Shown: positions 1-9,115 of the stretch, one piece after another
Layout: every line of letters begins with the position of its first letter
How positions within the stretch are numbered: the stretch's first letter is position 1
Origin: Pararobbsia silviterrae
Lineage (GTDB): Bacteria; Pseudomonadota; Gammaproteobacteria; Burkholderiales; Burkholderiaceae
Assembly (NCBI RefSeq): GCF_003628125.1
Contig: NZ_RBZU01000004.1
Span: forward strand, 62,001-126,000
Length of the DNA stretch: 64,000 nucleotides
Direction of reading: 5' to 3'
The notes under the pieces: generated by a model
Told to the model about the DNA's origin: nothing
Seen by the model: the letters and a program-made list of their open reading frames with translations, nothing else
Database searches by the model: none
Made by a program: the position numbers and the translations under genes

Positions 1-141
1 GCGAAGTCGGCGGATCTGCATGCGGTGTCGTGGGTCATCACGGGCGTCTGCGCGGTGCTGACGGTGCGCACGCGGATTCATCCGCTCTGGCTTCTGCTCG
101 CGGGCAGTCTGATCGGGCTCACGGGCTTCGGGCAAGGGTGA
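1..141 (+). CDS. chrA: Chromate transporter, C-terminal end (partial)
   Basis: Only the last 46 residues are in the window; the stop codon is at 139-141. The tail carries a hydrophobic segment with an HPLWLLLAG-type sequence followed by a short GLTGFGQG end, which resembles the last transmembrane segment of CHR-family chromate/sulfate antiporters. The fragment is short, so the family call rests on this one segment and could be another polytopic membrane protein. Confidence 0.5.
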   Translation, partial: AKSADLHAVSWVITGVCAVLTVRTRIHPLWLLLAGSLIGLTGFGQG

Positions 142-292
142 TCACGCATCGCGCGCCCGCGCGAGCGCTAGTGCCGTGTGCGCGATTCGGCGCCACACGC
201 CGTTCGATGGGGCCAGGCCCGTCAACGGGATCTGTGCGCGTTCTGCTCACTATTCGGGTTCAAAGGGTCGGATCTTTCTGAATTCCCGCCGA

Positions 293-320
293 TTTGCGTA
301 AATTACTCAAGTCGTAATAC
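293..320 (+). promoter_or_regulatory. Candidate sigma70 promoter for the Ser-rich protein gene
   Basis: A TTGCGT-like -35 (294-299) and a TAATAC -10 (315-320) are separated by 15-16 bp in a locally AT-richer stretch. Downstream, the leader has a 15-bp direct repeat (GGAACTAGYTAYGCG at 335-349 and 350-364). The -35 match is moderate. Confidence 0.35.
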
Positions 321-372
321 AAGGCGCCGTTAACGGAACTAGTTATGCGGGAACTAGCTACGCGGCTAGCCG

Positions 373-395
373 CGGCACGCCGACCCGGCGTGCCG
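373..395 (+). promoter_or_regulatory. Perfect hairpin in the 5' leader of the Ser-rich protein gene
   Basis: CGGCACGCCG and CGGCGTGCCG form a perfect 10-bp inverted repeat around a 3-nt spacer, ending 37 nt before the ATG at 433. There is no T-tract, so it does not look like an intrinsic terminator. It may be an operator or an mRNA structure that affects translation or stability. Confidence 0.5.
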
Positions 396-432
396 GTAGA
401 CCCGATCCGATCCGCGACCTGACGGGAGTTCC

Positions 433-1911
433 ATGAGCAGCACGCTCGGCGCCATCGCGCCTTCAACGACGGCCACGCAATACTCGAACAACACGACGAC
501 GGCATCGGGATTCGACGACGTCAGCGAGCTCGACCTGAGCCTCGTATCGTCTTCGAGCGGCTCGGCTTCGGTTTCGTTGAGCAGCAATCTGTCCGGCGTG
601 TCGGCCTCGACGTCGGCGGGGCAGTTCGCGGTCGGCTTCGCGCAGGCCCTCGATCAGGCGACGTCGGTCGATCCGACGACGGGCAAGCTCGAAGTCAACT
701 CGGGCGCGAGCGATCAACTCGCCGCCGCGCTCAACGCGCTATTCATGCAGTACGGGTTCACCCAGGACCAGGCGACGCAAGCCACGCAATCGTTGACGCA
801 GGAACTCACGAACGGCGATCCGTTGAGCCTGTCGGCAGGCTTCGATTCGATCACGTCGTCATCTGTGTCCGCGTCGGGTGCATATGGCGCGAACGGCACA
901 TGGACCGCGAATACGGTGACGCAGACGGAGCTTTCGGGTTCGTTGAACATCAGTGTCGACGCGACCGGCCAGCTCAATGTGTCGCTGACGTCGCAGACCG
1001 TATCGACCGCTCAGTACACGGGCGAAGTACAAGGGACGGGGACCGCGCCGTCGAGTCCGATCGTCATCGTCGATATTCCGAGCGGCGCCGGCACGTCGGG
1101 CGGCCTCGCATTGTCCGCGGGCGCGCTCGGCGCGTCGGCGGGCACGCCGGCTTTCGCGAGTTTCAGTCAAGCGACGCAGGCGGCGTTGCAGGCGATGGAG
1201 AATGCACTGCCCAACGCGGCCCAGAACGGCGGCGCTTCGGGTTCGAGCGCATCGAGCGCGAGTTCGCCGCTCCAGGAGTCGGAGTCGAGCTCGATCTCCG
1301 AGTCGGCGTTGACCGAAGCCGTGTTGGTGCGCGCAAGTGCGTCGAGCCAGACGGACAGCAGTCAATCTCAGCAGGGCGGTCAGGGCGGCGCCGACGGTCA
1401 GAGCAGCGGTGCGGACAATGCGGCGACGCTCGCGGCGATCGAATCGGCTGCGAAGCAGGAAGCGGACGCGGTGCTGGGGATGCTCAACACTGTGGCGAAG
1501 AAAACGCTGTTGACCACGCAGGACATGCAAAAGCAGCTCGAAGCGATTCTCGATGCGGCGCGTCAGTCGTCCGGCTCGAACGCGACCGACGCGAGCGGCT
1601 CGGCGAATTCGAGCGGCGCGTCGGGCGCGGCGGCCTTGGCCGACGGCACGAGCGAGGCGGATGCGGCAAGCGGGGCAGCGTCGGCGACGACCGATACCGG
1701 CGCGGCAAGCGGCGCCGATGCATCCGATACATCGGATGCGGCCGGCTCGACGACGTCGTCGAGCGGCACGTCGCTGTCCGTTGAAATCGGCTTCTCGTTG
1801 ACGATCTCGCTTCAGATCCTCGACGACGGCGGTTATGGTTCGACGCTGTACGCACGACCCGACGGCAGCCTCGGCACGTTCGTCACGCAACCGACGTACG
1901 CGACGGCCTGA
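433..1911 (+). CDS. Ser/Ala/Gly/Thr-rich, cysteine-free protein of unknown function
   Basis: I do not recognise a family. The 492-residue product starts at an ATG preceded by GGGAG. It has no cysteine and a single tryptophan, and no signal peptide or membrane segment is visible. A moderately complex region (about residues 60-210) has helix-like stretches (FAQALDQATSVDPTTG) and beta-like repeats. It is followed by long low-complexity Ser/Gln/Gly and Ala/Ser/Asp/Thr tracts (about 240-450). The last 45 residues look ordered again (EIGFSLTISLQILDDGGYGS). Such composition is common in proteins exported by type I or type III systems or in surface structures, but nothing nearby encodes a secretion system. 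No function is assigned. Confidence 0.75.
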   Translation: MSSTLGAIAPSTTATQYSNNTTTASGFDDVSELDLSLVSSSSGSASVSLSSNLSGVSASTSAGQFAVGFAQALDQATSVDPTTGKLEVNSGASDQLAAALNALFMQYGFTQDQATQATQSLTQELTNGDPLSLSAGFDSITSSSVSASGAYGANGTWTANTVTQTELSGSLNISVDATGQLNVSLTSQTVSTAQYTGEVQGTGTAPSSPIVIVDIPSGAGTSGGLALSAGALGASAGTPAFASFSQATQAALQAMENALPNAAQNGGASGSSASSASSPLQESESSSISESALTEAVLVRASASSQTDSSQSQQGGQGGADGQSSGADNAATLAAIESAAKQEADAVLGMLNTVAKKTLLTTQDMQKQLEAILDAARQSSGSNATDASGSANSSGASGAAALADGTSEADAASGAASATTDTGAASGADASDTSDAAGSTTSSSGTSLSVEIGFSLTISLQILDDGGYGSTLYARPDGSLGTFVTQPTYATA

Positions 1912-2069
1912 GCGGCGCGACGCGCCGGGCCGCGATCGATCGGGAGCGATCGATCAAGATGAGATCGGCCCGGATCAGATTGCCCTGGCGCTATCGATCA
2001 CGATGAGTCCGGCTGCGTGTCCGGCGAACCGTTCCCGCGCGCGATCGCGCGCGGGGCCGCGGATCCGCG

Positions 2070-3122
2070 TCAACGGATCTGCTGGATACCTCCGAGACGC
2101 CACGTGTCGTCGCGACGCGCGTCCCTCACGAAGTTCCAGACCTCCTCGAACGGTTTCGCGGCCTCATCCTCGGCTTCGCGCATCAATCCTTCGAAGCGCA
2201 CGCTTGCAAGCTCCTCGCTGCCGTGCGTTTCGACACCGAGCAGATGGCCATTGAGCTCGACGACATCGGTCCGATTCGGCTGCTTGCCGCGCGCTTCGAG
2301 ATCCATCTTGATCTCGGCGAACATCTCGGGTGTCGTGAATGCGTAGATATCGCCCTGATCGGCATGGTCCCAGGCGGCCTGGAGTCGCACGAACGCGACC
2401 TTGGCCGTGCGCACGAAGCTTTCGCCGTCGAAGCCCGGAGGAACCGACCCGATGGGCTCGGCGCGGCGAAGCGAAGGGGATGCGAGGGCCGGAGACGCGT
2501 CGTATGCGGCGCTTGCGCCGTTCGTGCCTGATTGCGACGTCGCGGATGCGAAGCGCGGCGACGCGTCCAAGACGCCTTGCGTCGAATCCATCTGCCGCAT
2601 CGTGCCGCTGCCTTGCGGGTACGCGAGATCGGGGCGGCGCTTGCGCGCGATCCATCGGAACAGCGCGACCGCGGCAAACACGATGACGCCGGCAAGCATC
2701 AGATTCGACAGCATCTGAGCGAGTCCTTCGCCGAGGCCGAAGTGCGAGAGCAGTGCGCCGAGACCCAGGCCGGCCGCGAGACCCGCGAGCGGTCCGAGCC
2801 AGCGATTGCCGGGACGCGCCGCGGCCGGCTGCGCCGCCGCGGGCGAACCTGCGGCGGGTGTCGCATTTTGCTGCGTGGGCGGCGTTTGCTGCGCGCGTTG
2901 CGCCTGGCCGGGTGACGCCGGCGCGGCGGACGGCGATTGCGCCGGCGTCGGCGCCATTTGCGTCTGGCGGCCGATGCTGCGGCTGCCGCCCATCCGTTTG
3001 GCTTCCACTTCGAACGGCACGAGTGCGCTGATCGCGAGCACGGCGGCGGCGCTCAGGGCCGCGAGCTTTTTGCCGTCACCGGCACGAGCGCGACGAAAGA
3101 GACGAACAACGAAGGCAGGCAT
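2070..3122 (-). CDS. Tim44-like domain protein, membrane-anchored
   Basis: The 350-residue product has an N-terminal signal or anchor helix (LAALSAAAVLAISALVPF). A Pro/Ala/Gln-rich linker follows (about residues 50-110), then a Gly/Ala-rich membrane segment with a basic end (FRWIARKRR). The C-terminal 150 residues match the bacterial Tim44-like domain (SFVRTAKVAFVRLQAAWDHADQGDIYAFTTPEMFAEI...). Family members are found in many proteobacteria; their role is unsettled. An upstream in-frame ATG at 3143 exists, but AAAAGGAA lies inside those first codons and is well spaced for the ATG at 3122, so I use 3122. Confidence 0.85.
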   Translation of the reverse strand: MPAFVVRLFRRARAGDGKKLAALSAAAVLAISALVPFEVEAKRMGGSRSIGRQTQMAPTPAQSPSAAPASPGQAQRAQQTPPTQQNATPAAGSPAAAQPAAARPGNRWLGPLAGLAAGLGLGALLSHFGLGEGLAQMLSNLMLAGVIVFAAVALFRWIARKRRPDLAYPQGSGTMRQMDSTQGVLDASPRFASATSQSGTNGASAAYDASPALASPSLRRAEPIGSVPPGFDGESFVRTAKVAFVRLQAAWDHADQGDIYAFTTPEMFAEIKMDLEARGKQPNRTDVVELNGHLLGVETHGSEELASVRFEGLMREAEDEAAKPFEEVWNFVRDARRDDTWRLGGIQQIR

Positions 3123-3306
3123 CACGATTCCTTTTGGGGGCAAGAGAATGCGCGTCGCCAGAATGGATGGCCGACACGAATCTTACGATATGTAAGGCGT
3201 GATCGTTTGACGGATGTCCGCGCCGCGCGTTCCGTCGATTCGAGACAAACGAATTATTGCTTCGTCAATGAATGCTAGGGTGCGCGGGGAATCGTCGCGC
3301 GCGTGC

Positions 3307-4695
3307 TTAACTGCGGACCGGCTCGGGGGCACGCATCGGACGGACGCGCGGCGCGTCGAGATACCGGAAGATGCCGGCCGACAACAGCGTGATCGTGCCG
3401 ACGCAGGCGAATGCGAGCCGATAGCCGACGGCGGTCGTGCCGAACAGATGCGCGAACACTCCGACGAGGCTTCCGCCGATCGTGACGCCGAGGCTCATCG
3501 CAAGCATCTGGATCATCGAGAACAGGCTGTTGCCGCTGCCGGCCTGAGCCGGTGTCAGGCCTTTGAGCGTCACGCTGTTCATCGCGGCGAACTGCATCGA
3601 ATTCGATGCGCCGAAAATCGCGAGCTGAATAACCGCGAGTGCGAGCGGCCAGTGCGTCGAGATCAACGCGCATGAGGCAATCGAAGCGCCGACGATCAGC
3701 GTGTTGACGAGCAGAAACGTCTCGTAGCCATAGCGCTGGATCAGCGGGGTGACCCAGCGCTTCGCCACCGTGCCGACGAGCGCGATCGGCAGCATGAACA
3801 GGCCCGATTGCAAGGGGGTATAGCCGAGCTGGACCTGCAGCAACAACGGGAGCAGGAACGGCAACGCGCTGCTGCCCACGCGGGCGACGAGATTGCCGAC
3901 GAGTCCGACGCTGAAATTGCGCTCGCGGAACAGCGCGAGTTCGAACAAGGGGCCGCGGCGGCGCTGCGCATGGACGATATAGAGCCCCACGGTCAGCAAG
4001 AACACCGCGAAAAGCGCGCTGCTGATGATCGTGCGATGCGTGTCGACGGGACAGTCGAGCGCGAGCGAGACGCTCGCCATGCTGACCGACAGCAGCGTAA
4101 AGCCGACGAAATCGAATGGGTGTATCTCGGCCGGCGATCCCGCGGGCAGGAACCGGTGGACCGCGTACAGGCCGAGCGCGCCGATCGGAAGGTTGATCAG
4201 GAAGATCCAGTGCCAACTGATCGCTTCGACAAACCAGCCGCCGAGTACGGGACCGAGCATCGGACCGAGTTGTCCCGCGATCGAGACGAACGCGAGCGCG
4301 CCGATGTATTCCTCGCTCGACACGCTGCGCAGCAGCGCGAGGCGTCCGATCGGCATCAGCATCGACCCGCCGATGCCTTGTATCACGCGCGCGATGACGA
4401 GTTCGTCGAGCCGGTGCGCGAGCGCGCAGAACAGCGATCCCAGCACGAAAATCAGAATCGCCGTGAAGTAGACGCGGCGTGTGCCGAACTTGTCGGCGAG
4501 CCAGCCCGATGCGGGGGTCAGCATCGCCATCACGAGCGCATAGGCGACGACGACGGGCCGCATGTCGAGGGCGCTGACATGGAACGCGACCGCCATGTTC
4601 GGCAGCGCGGTATTGACGATCGTCGTGTCGAGGGCCTGCATGAAAAACCCCGCCGCGACGATCCACAGCAGGGCGGTGTGCGAATGCTTGTTCAT
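3307..4695 (-). CDS. MFS transporter, DHA2-like drug exporter (MdtD-like)
   Basis: This 462-residue protein has many hydrophobic segments, consistent with the 12-14 helix topology of the family. Motif C of drug antiporters is visible near the N-terminus (ALDTTIVNTALPNMA), as are the loop 2-3 motif GWLADKFGTRRVY and an RVIQGIGGSML segment. It most resembles MdtD-type proteins. It is probably a proton-driven exporter in the inner membrane; the substrate is unknown. The start at 4695 opens with MNKHSHTALLW. Upstream in-frame codons translate into non-hydrophobic sequence that runs into the divergent regulatory region. The neighbouring divergent LysR gene is its likely regulator. Confidence 0.88.
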   Translation of the reverse strand: MNKHSHTALLWIVAAGFFMQALDTTIVNTALPNMAVAFHVSALDMRPVVVAYALVMAMLTPASGWLADKFGTRRVYFTAILIFVLGSLFCALAHRLDELVIARVIQGIGGSMLMPIGRLALLRSVSSEEYIGALAFVSIAGQLGPMLGPVLGGWFVEAISWHWIFLINLPIGALGLYAVHRFLPAGSPAEIHPFDFVGFTLLSVSMASVSLALDCPVDTHRTIISSALFAVFLLTVGLYIVHAQRRRGPLFELALFRERNFSVGLVGNLVARVGSSALPFLLPLLLQVQLGYTPLQSGLFMLPIALVGTVAKRWVTPLIQRYGYETFLLVNTLIVGASIASCALISTHWPLALAVIQLAIFGASNSMQFAAMNSVTLKGLTPAQAGSGNSLFSMIQMLAMSLGVTIGGSLVGVFAHLFGTTAVGYRLAFACVGTITLLSAGIFRYLDAPRVRPMRAPEPVRS

Positions 4696-4700
4696 CTGCG

Positions 4701-4727
4701 CAATGATAGGAAACACGCCTATTATTG
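4701..4727. promoter_or_regulatory. 27-bp dyad between divergent MFS and LysR genes (candidate operator)
   Basis: CAATGATAGG-N7-CCTATTATTG pairs at 9 of 10 positions. It ends 5 bp upstream of the MFS start codon and overlaps a possible minus-strand promoter (TTCCCA, 17-bp gap, TATCAT) that would give a nearly leaderless transcript. The position fits an operator for the divergent LysR protein, though the arms are longer than a plain T-N11-A box. Confidence 0.5.
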
Positions 4728-4830
4728 GGAAGTCCGCTGAACCCTTTGACTGTGATCGGCAATGCCGATCACCATCCGGAGTCCCGTACGCGGCGTGGAT
4801 CGGACGCCAGCGCCGCGCGCGAATCTGACG

Positions 4831-5682
4831 ATGCTCAACCCTGTCTGGATCCAGACGTTCTCGACCGTCGCCGCGTCGCGAAGCTTTACCGATGCGGCAC
4901 GGCGGCTCGGACTCACGCAATCGAGCGTCAGCGAACATATCCGTCGACTCGAGGAGAATATCGGTCGCCGTCTGTTTGTTCGCGATACGCACTCTGTCGC
5001 GCTAACGGCCGACGGCGAAAGTCTGCTCGTGCATGCGCGGCTGATTCTCGAAGCGCATGCGCGTGCCGAATCGCAATTCAAGGGCCCGCGGCTGCGCGGC
5101 CGCGTGCGTTTCGGCACTTCGGACGATCTCGTGCTCGGGCCTTTGCCGCGCGCGCTCGCGGCGTTCCGCGACATGCACCCCGACGTCGACCTCGAAATCA
5201 CGATCGGCAAGACCGCCGACCTCTACGCGAAGCTCGACCAGGATGCGCTCGATCTGCTGATCGGCAAGCGGCGGCCATCGGGGCCGGCGGGCGTCACGTT
5301 GTTTCGCGAGCCGCTCAAGTGGCTCGGCAAAACGGGCACCGTCATCGACATCAAGCAACCGTTGCCGCTGCTCTTGCTTCCCGAGCCGAGCATGACACGT
5401 TCATTGACGCTCAACGCGGTGGCGGCGGGCGGTCTGCCGTGGCGCGTGATCTGTACGAGCAGCAGTCACACAGGCTGTATCGCGGCCGCGCGCGGCGGTC
5501 TCGGCATCACGGCGCAGCCGGCGTTTCTGACCGCGCCGGGTATCGATTCGCCCGTCAATGTATCGAGCCTGCCTGCGCTGCCCGAAGTTGAATTCGTCTT
5601 TCTACGCGCGCGGCGATTAAGCAAACCCGCTCAGACCTTGCTCGACATTCTTCAGCAGAGCGACTTACGTAGCGCGGGTTAG
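4831..5682 (+). CDS. LysR-family transcriptional regulator, likely of the divergent MFS exporter
   Basis: The 283-residue product has the usual LTTR layout. A winged HTH lies at residues 1-60 (WIQTFSTVAASRSFTDAARRLGLTQSSVSEHIRRLEENIGRRLFVR), followed by a helical linker and a periplasmic-binding-protein-like effector domain. I chose the ATG at 4831 because the HTH begins at once after it; an in-frame ATG at 4762 would add 23 non-conserved residues. It is divergent from the exporter with a 135-bp gap that contains a strong dyad. The inducer cannot be deduced. Confidence 0.85.
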   Translation: MLNPVWIQTFSTVAASRSFTDAARRLGLTQSSVSEHIRRLEENIGRRLFVRDTHSVALTADGESLLVHARLILEAHARAESQFKGPRLRGRVRFGTSDDLVLGPLPRALAAFRDMHPDVDLEITIGKTADLYAKLDQDALDLLIGKRRPSGPAGVTLFREPLKWLGKTGTVIDIKQPLPLLLLPEPSMTRSLTLNAVAAGGLPWRVICTSSSHTGCIAAARGGLGITAQPAFLTAPGIDSPVNVSSLPALPEVEFVFLRARRLSKPAQTLLDILQQSDLRSAG

Positions 5683-5783
5683 GGGCTAGGGGCTAAGTGC
5701 GAAGGCGAGGACTAGGTGCGAGGGTGAAGGCCGAGCCCGATGTTAGGGCTGAGGCTATGCCGATGGCTAAAAGCGGAAAGCGC

Positions 5784-5815
5784 AAAAAACAACGCGCGGG
5801 TTTGACCGCGCGTTG
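5784..5815 (-). terminator. Rho-independent terminator after ahpF
   Basis: CAACGCGCGG and CCGCGCGTTG form a perfect 10-bp stem around a 6-nt loop (5790-5815). On the minus strand six T residues follow (5789-5784). It lies 38 bp beyond the ahpF stop. Confidence 0.88.
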
Positions 5816-5852
5816 TCGTGTTTGAAGCCTGAGGCCTAGACGATCGGCGACC

Positions 5853-7442
5853 TTACGCCGTGACAGCCGCTTCGGTCGTCGCCGGCTCGTCGATCGACGT
5901 CCGGATCAGGTGGTCGAACGCGCTGAGCGCCGCCTTCGCCCCTTCGCCGACCGCGATGACGATCTGCTTGTACGGCACGGTCGTCACGTCGCCGGCCGCG
6001 AATACGCCGGGCACCGACGTTTGGCCCTTCGCATCGACTTCGATCTCGCCGTGCTTCGACAGCGCGACCGTGCCCTTGAGCCACTCGGTGTTCGGCACGA
6101 GACCGATCTGCACGAACACGCCTTCGAGCGCGACATGCTTGATCTCGTCGGTCTTGCGGTCCTTGTAGCTGAGACCCGTGACCTTCTTGCCGTCGCCCTG
6201 GACTTCGGTCGTCTGTGCTTGCGTGATTACGTCGACGTTCTTGAGGCTATAGAGCTTGCGCTGCAGCACGGCGTCGGCACGCAAATCGGGCGCGAATTCG
6301 AGCAGCGTCACGTGACTCACGATACCCGCGAGATCGATCGCAGCCTCGACGCCCGAATTGCCGCCGCCGATGACCGCGACGCGCTTGCCCTTGAACAGCG
6401 GACCGTCGCAATGCGGGCAGTACGCGACACCGTGGTTCCGGTATTCGCGCTCGCCGGGCACGTTGATCTCGCGCCAGCGCGCGCCTGTCGCGAGCACGAT
6501 GGTCTTGCTCTTGAGCGTCGCGCCGTTCGCGAGCTTGATCTCGATGTGCTTGGCGCCCGGTACGAGTTCGGTCGCGCGTTCGACATCCATGATGTCGACG
6601 TCGTATTGCTTGACGTGCTGTTCGAGCGCCGTCGCGAACTGCGGGCCTTCGGTTTCCTTGACCGACACGAAGTTCTCGATCGCGAGCGTATCGAGCACCT
6701 GGCCGCCGAAACGCTCGGCGACGACGCCCGTGCGGATGCCCTTGCGTGCCGCATAGATCGCCGCGGCCGCGCCTGCCGGGCCGCCGCCGACGATCAGCAC
6801 GTCGAATGCGTCCTTCGCGTCGAGTTCCTTCGCCTTGCGCGCGCCGGCATTGCTGTCGAGCTTCGCGAGAATTTCCTTGACGCCCGTGCGGCCCTGACCG
6901 AACACCTGGCCGTTCATATAGACCGTCGGCACCGCCATGATTTCGCGTTGCTTGACTTCATCCTGATACAGCGAGCCGTCGATCATGACGTGACGGATGC
7001 GCGGATTGATCAGCGACATCACGTTGAGCGCCTGCACGACTTCAGGGCAGTTCTGGCACGACAGCGAGATATACGTCTCGAACGCGTAGTCCGCATCGAG
7101 GTTCTTGATCGCCTCGACGACGTCGTCTTCGAGCTTGATCGGATGGCCGCCGACCTGCAGCAATGCGAGGACGAGCGACGTGAATTCATGGCCCATCGGG
7201 ATGCCGGCAAAACGGATGCCGATATCCTGGCCCGGGCGGTTCAGCGAAAACGAGGGCTTGCGATGTTCGTCGTCGCGTCGCTCGATGAGCGTGATGCGAT
7301 CCGACAGCGCCGTGATCTCGTTGAGCAGTTCGGCCATCTCACGCGACTTCGGCGTGTCGTCGATGGACGCGACAATCTCGATCGGCTGCGTGACCTTTTC
7401 GAGGTAGGTCTTCAATTGGGTCTTGAGATTGGCATCCAGCAT
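5853..7442 (-). CDS. ahpF: Alkyl hydroperoxide reductase subunit F
   Basis: AhpF is the NADH-dependent flavoprotein disulfide reductase that re-reduces AhpC. The 529 residues have the complete family layout. A tandem thioredoxin-fold N-terminal domain carries the redox pair CQNC (about residue 130). An FAD-binding [10 protein letters not shown] motif follows near 220, then the catalytic CPHC pair near 345, and a second Rossmann motif [10 protein letters not shown] near 360. The length is typical. It sits downstream of ahpC on the same strand with a 132-bp gap and ends at a strong terminator, so ahpC-ahpF is probably one oxidative-stress operon. Confidence 0.97.
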   Translation of the reverse strand: MLDANLKTQLKTYLEKVTQPIEIVASIDDTPKSREMAELLNEITALSDRITLIERRDDEHRKPSFSLNRPGQDIGIRFAGIPMGHEFTSLVLALLQVGGHPIKLEDDVVEAIKNLDADYAFETYISLSCQNCPEVVQALNVMSLINPRIRHVMIDGSLYQDEVKQREIMAVPTVYMNGQVFGQGRTGVKEILAKLDSNAGARKAKELDAKDAFDVLIVGGGPAGAAAAIYAARKGIRTGVVAERFGGQVLDTLAIENFVSVKETEGPQFATALEQHVKQYDVDIMDVERATELVPGAKHIEIKLANGATLKSKTIVLATGARWREINVPGEREYRNHGVAYCPHCDGPLFKGKRVAVIGGGNSGVEAAIDLAGIVSHVTLLEFAPDLRADAVLQRKLYSLKNVDVITQAQTTEVQGDGKKVTGLSYKDRKTDEIKHVALEGVFVQIGLVPNTEWLKGTVALSKHGEIEVDAKGQTSVPGVFAAGDVTTVPYKQIVIAVGEGAKAALSAFDHLIRTSIDEPATTEAAVTA

Positions 7443-7574
7443 GATGTTTGCGTCCGTAACGTGTCGAGCGTGAAAGAGAGACTTCGGGGCACACAGATGC
7501 CGCGCCCCGATGGGTGCAACAGGGGATGTCAGCGGGGCGCGGCCGATGCCGGTGCCCCGCCAGCGGCATGCCGC

Positions 7575-8138
7575 TTAGATCTTGCCGACGAGGTCCAGCG
7601 ACGGTGCGAGCGTTTCTGCGCCCGGCGTCCACTTCGCGGGGCACACTTCGCCCGGGTGCGATGCGACGTATTGCGCAGCCTGCACCTTGCGCAGCAGTTC
7701 GCTGGCGTCACGGCCGATGCCGTTGTCGTGGATTTCGCACAGCTTGATCTCACCTTCCGGATTGATCACGAACGTGCCGCGCAGCGCCAGGCCTTCTTCT
7801 TCGATCAGCACGTCGAAGTTGCGAGCCAGCGTCGCCGTCGGGTCGCCGACGAGCGGGTAGTTGACCTTCTTGATCGTGTCCGACGTGTCGTGCCACGCCT
7901 TGTGCGTGAAGTGCGTGTCGGTCGAGACGCCGTAGATTTCAACGCCGAGCTTCTTGAACTCGTCGTAGTAATCCGCCAGGTCGCCGAGTTCGGTCGGGCA
8001 CACGAAGGTGAAGTCCGCCGGGTAGAACACCACCACCGACCACTTGCCCTTCAGATCCGCTTCGCTCACTTGCACGAAGTTGCCGTTGTGATAAGCGGTT
8101 GCCTTGAACGGTTTGACTTGGGAATTGATGATCGACAT
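7575..8138 (-). CDS. ahpC: Alkyl hydroperoxide reductase subunit C (2-Cys peroxiredoxin)
   Basis: The 187-residue peroxiredoxin reduces hydrogen peroxide, organic peroxides and peroxynitrite in the cytoplasm with electrons from AhpF. The peroxidatic cysteine is in FTFVCPTEL (about residue 47) and the resolving cysteine in the VCPAKW motif near residue 166. The length matches the E. coli protein. AAGGA lies 6 nt before the ATG. An OxyR-like site 71 bp upstream suggests peroxide induction. Confidence 0.97.
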   Translation of the reverse strand: MSIINSQVKPFKATAYHNGNFVQVSEADLKGKWSVVVFYPADFTFVCPTELGDLADYYDEFKKLGVEIYGVSTDTHFTHKAWHDTSDTIKKVNYPLVGDPTATLARNFDVLIEEEGLALRGTFVINPEGEIKLCEIHDNGIGRDASELLRKVQAAQYVASHPGEVCPAKWTPGAETLAPSLDLVGKI

Positions 8139-8208
8139 CTAGAGTCCTTGCTTGGTTGGAAATGTTGAGCAGCGCTGCCAGTATCTCTGTATTGAACTCG
8201 GCTGAGAA

Positions 8209-8245
8209 ATCGCTTAATTCAATGCCGACGATTGGCATACGCTAT
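8209..8245 (-). promoter_or_regulatory. OxyR-like binding site upstream of ahpC
   Basis: Read on the minus strand, the site is ATAG-N7-CAAT-N7-ATTG-N7-CGAT. The spacing is exactly that of the OxyR consensus (ATAG-N7-CTAT repeated), and 13 of 16 consensus bases match. It ends 71 bp before the ahpC start, where OxyR would sit next to the -35 region. The link to OxyR is inferred from the consensus. Confidence 0.6.
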
Positions 8246-8570
8246 GAGGTCCCCGAGGCTTGTCCGGCGGGGCTTTCGGGGGATTTCGCGGGCGCCGTCG
8301 GCGACGTCTCGTTGCGATGCAACGGAGGTCGTTCGAACGCGACGTTCCCACATTCCGGACACGCGGCGCGAGGCGCGGCGGCCGCGCCTCGCGCGCATTC
8401 CGCAGGGAAGCGATATTCTCGGCGATATCGGAGTGAAACGGAACCCGCCGCACGGGCGACTCGCGCTGCGCGAGCCGATCATGCACGCGTCACGGCGCTG
8501 TCGCCGCTTCGACACGCGGACCCGGTAGGCGCCGCCCATAAGTTGTCAAATATTCACCAGGAGGAGAGGC
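8246..8570. other. Intergenic region with a long GC hairpin
   Basis: No gene is apparent between the ahpC control region and the MaoC gene. The main feature is a perfect 14-bp inverted repeat at 8366-8394 (GCGCGAGGCGCGGC, one base, then its complement) with no T-tract. It could be a factor-dependent terminator or a structural element. Open frames here lack codon-use or family support. Confidence 0.5.
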
Positions 8571-9059
8571 ATGAGAAAGAAGCTGTATCTCGACGAGATG
8601 TCGGTCGGCATGCAATACACGTCGGAAGAGCACGAGATGACGGTCGCCGACATCAAGCGTTTCGCGGGCGAATTCGATCCGCAGCCGTTTCATCTCGACG
8701 AAGAAGCCGCGCGTTCGTCGCTGTTCGGTGGACTTGCCGCCAGCGGATGGCATACGGCAGCCGTCACGATGCGACTGCTCACGCAAGGCGGCGTGCCCGT
8801 GGCGGGCGGCTCGATCGGGCTCGGCGGCGAGATCACGTGGCCGCGTCCGACCCGGCCCGGCGATCGTCTCCATGTCGTGACGACGATCACCGACATCCGT
8901 CATTCGCAGTCCAAGCCCGGCCAGGGCGTCGTGACGACGACGTCGGAAACGTTCAATCAGGCGGGAGAGATCGTGCAGCGCTTCGTCGCGAAACTCATCG
9001 CGTTCACGCGCGAGGCTTCCGAAGCGCAGGCGTCGGCCCAGACGAGCCAGAAGTCCTGA
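8571..9059 (+). CDS. MaoC-like (hot-dog fold) enoyl hydratase domain protein
   Basis: The 162-residue protein has the MaoC/R-hydratase signature: FAGEFDPQPFHLDEEAAR with the Asp and His expected for hydratase 2, followed by FGGLAASGWHTAAVTMRLL. Single-domain members of this size commonly hydrate 2-enoyl-CoA or act in acyl-CoA side routes. The substrate is unknown and no CoA gene is adjacent. A strong AGGAGGAG precedes the ATG. The gene is monocistronic and converges on the DUF1993 gene. Confidence 0.87.
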   Translation: MRKKLYLDEMSVGMQYTSEEHEMTVADIKRFAGEFDPQPFHLDEEAARSSLFGGLAASGWHTAAVTMRLLTQGGVPVAGGSIGLGGEITWPRPTRPGDRLHVVTTITDIRHSQSKPGQGVVTTTSETFNQAGEIVQRFVAKLIAFTREASEAQASAQTSQKS

Positions 9060-9060
9060 T

Positions 9061-9113
9061 CGCGAATGCGGATCGGTCGCCGCGGGGCGTAGCCGCGGGC
9101 CGATCCGTTCGCG
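9061..9113. terminator. Long hairpin between convergent genes
   Basis: Paired segments CGCGAA/TTCGCG and GGATCGG/CCGATCC enclose an inner GC-rich stem. Together they fill nearly the whole 56-bp gap between the MaoC and DUF1993 stops. There is no strong T-run. It probably acts as a bidirectional transcription end. Confidence 0.55.
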
Positions 9114-9115
9114 CT

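Noticed and set aside
4762-4830. Upstream ATG for the LysR regulator at 4762
   Set aside because: It would add 23 non-conserved residues before the HTH, whereas the ATG at 4831 gives the normal LTTR start.
5683-5783. Degenerate short repeats (GGCTAGGGGCTAAG-like) after the first LysR gene
   Set aside because: The copies are too imperfect to define a unit and probably reflect low-complexity spacer.
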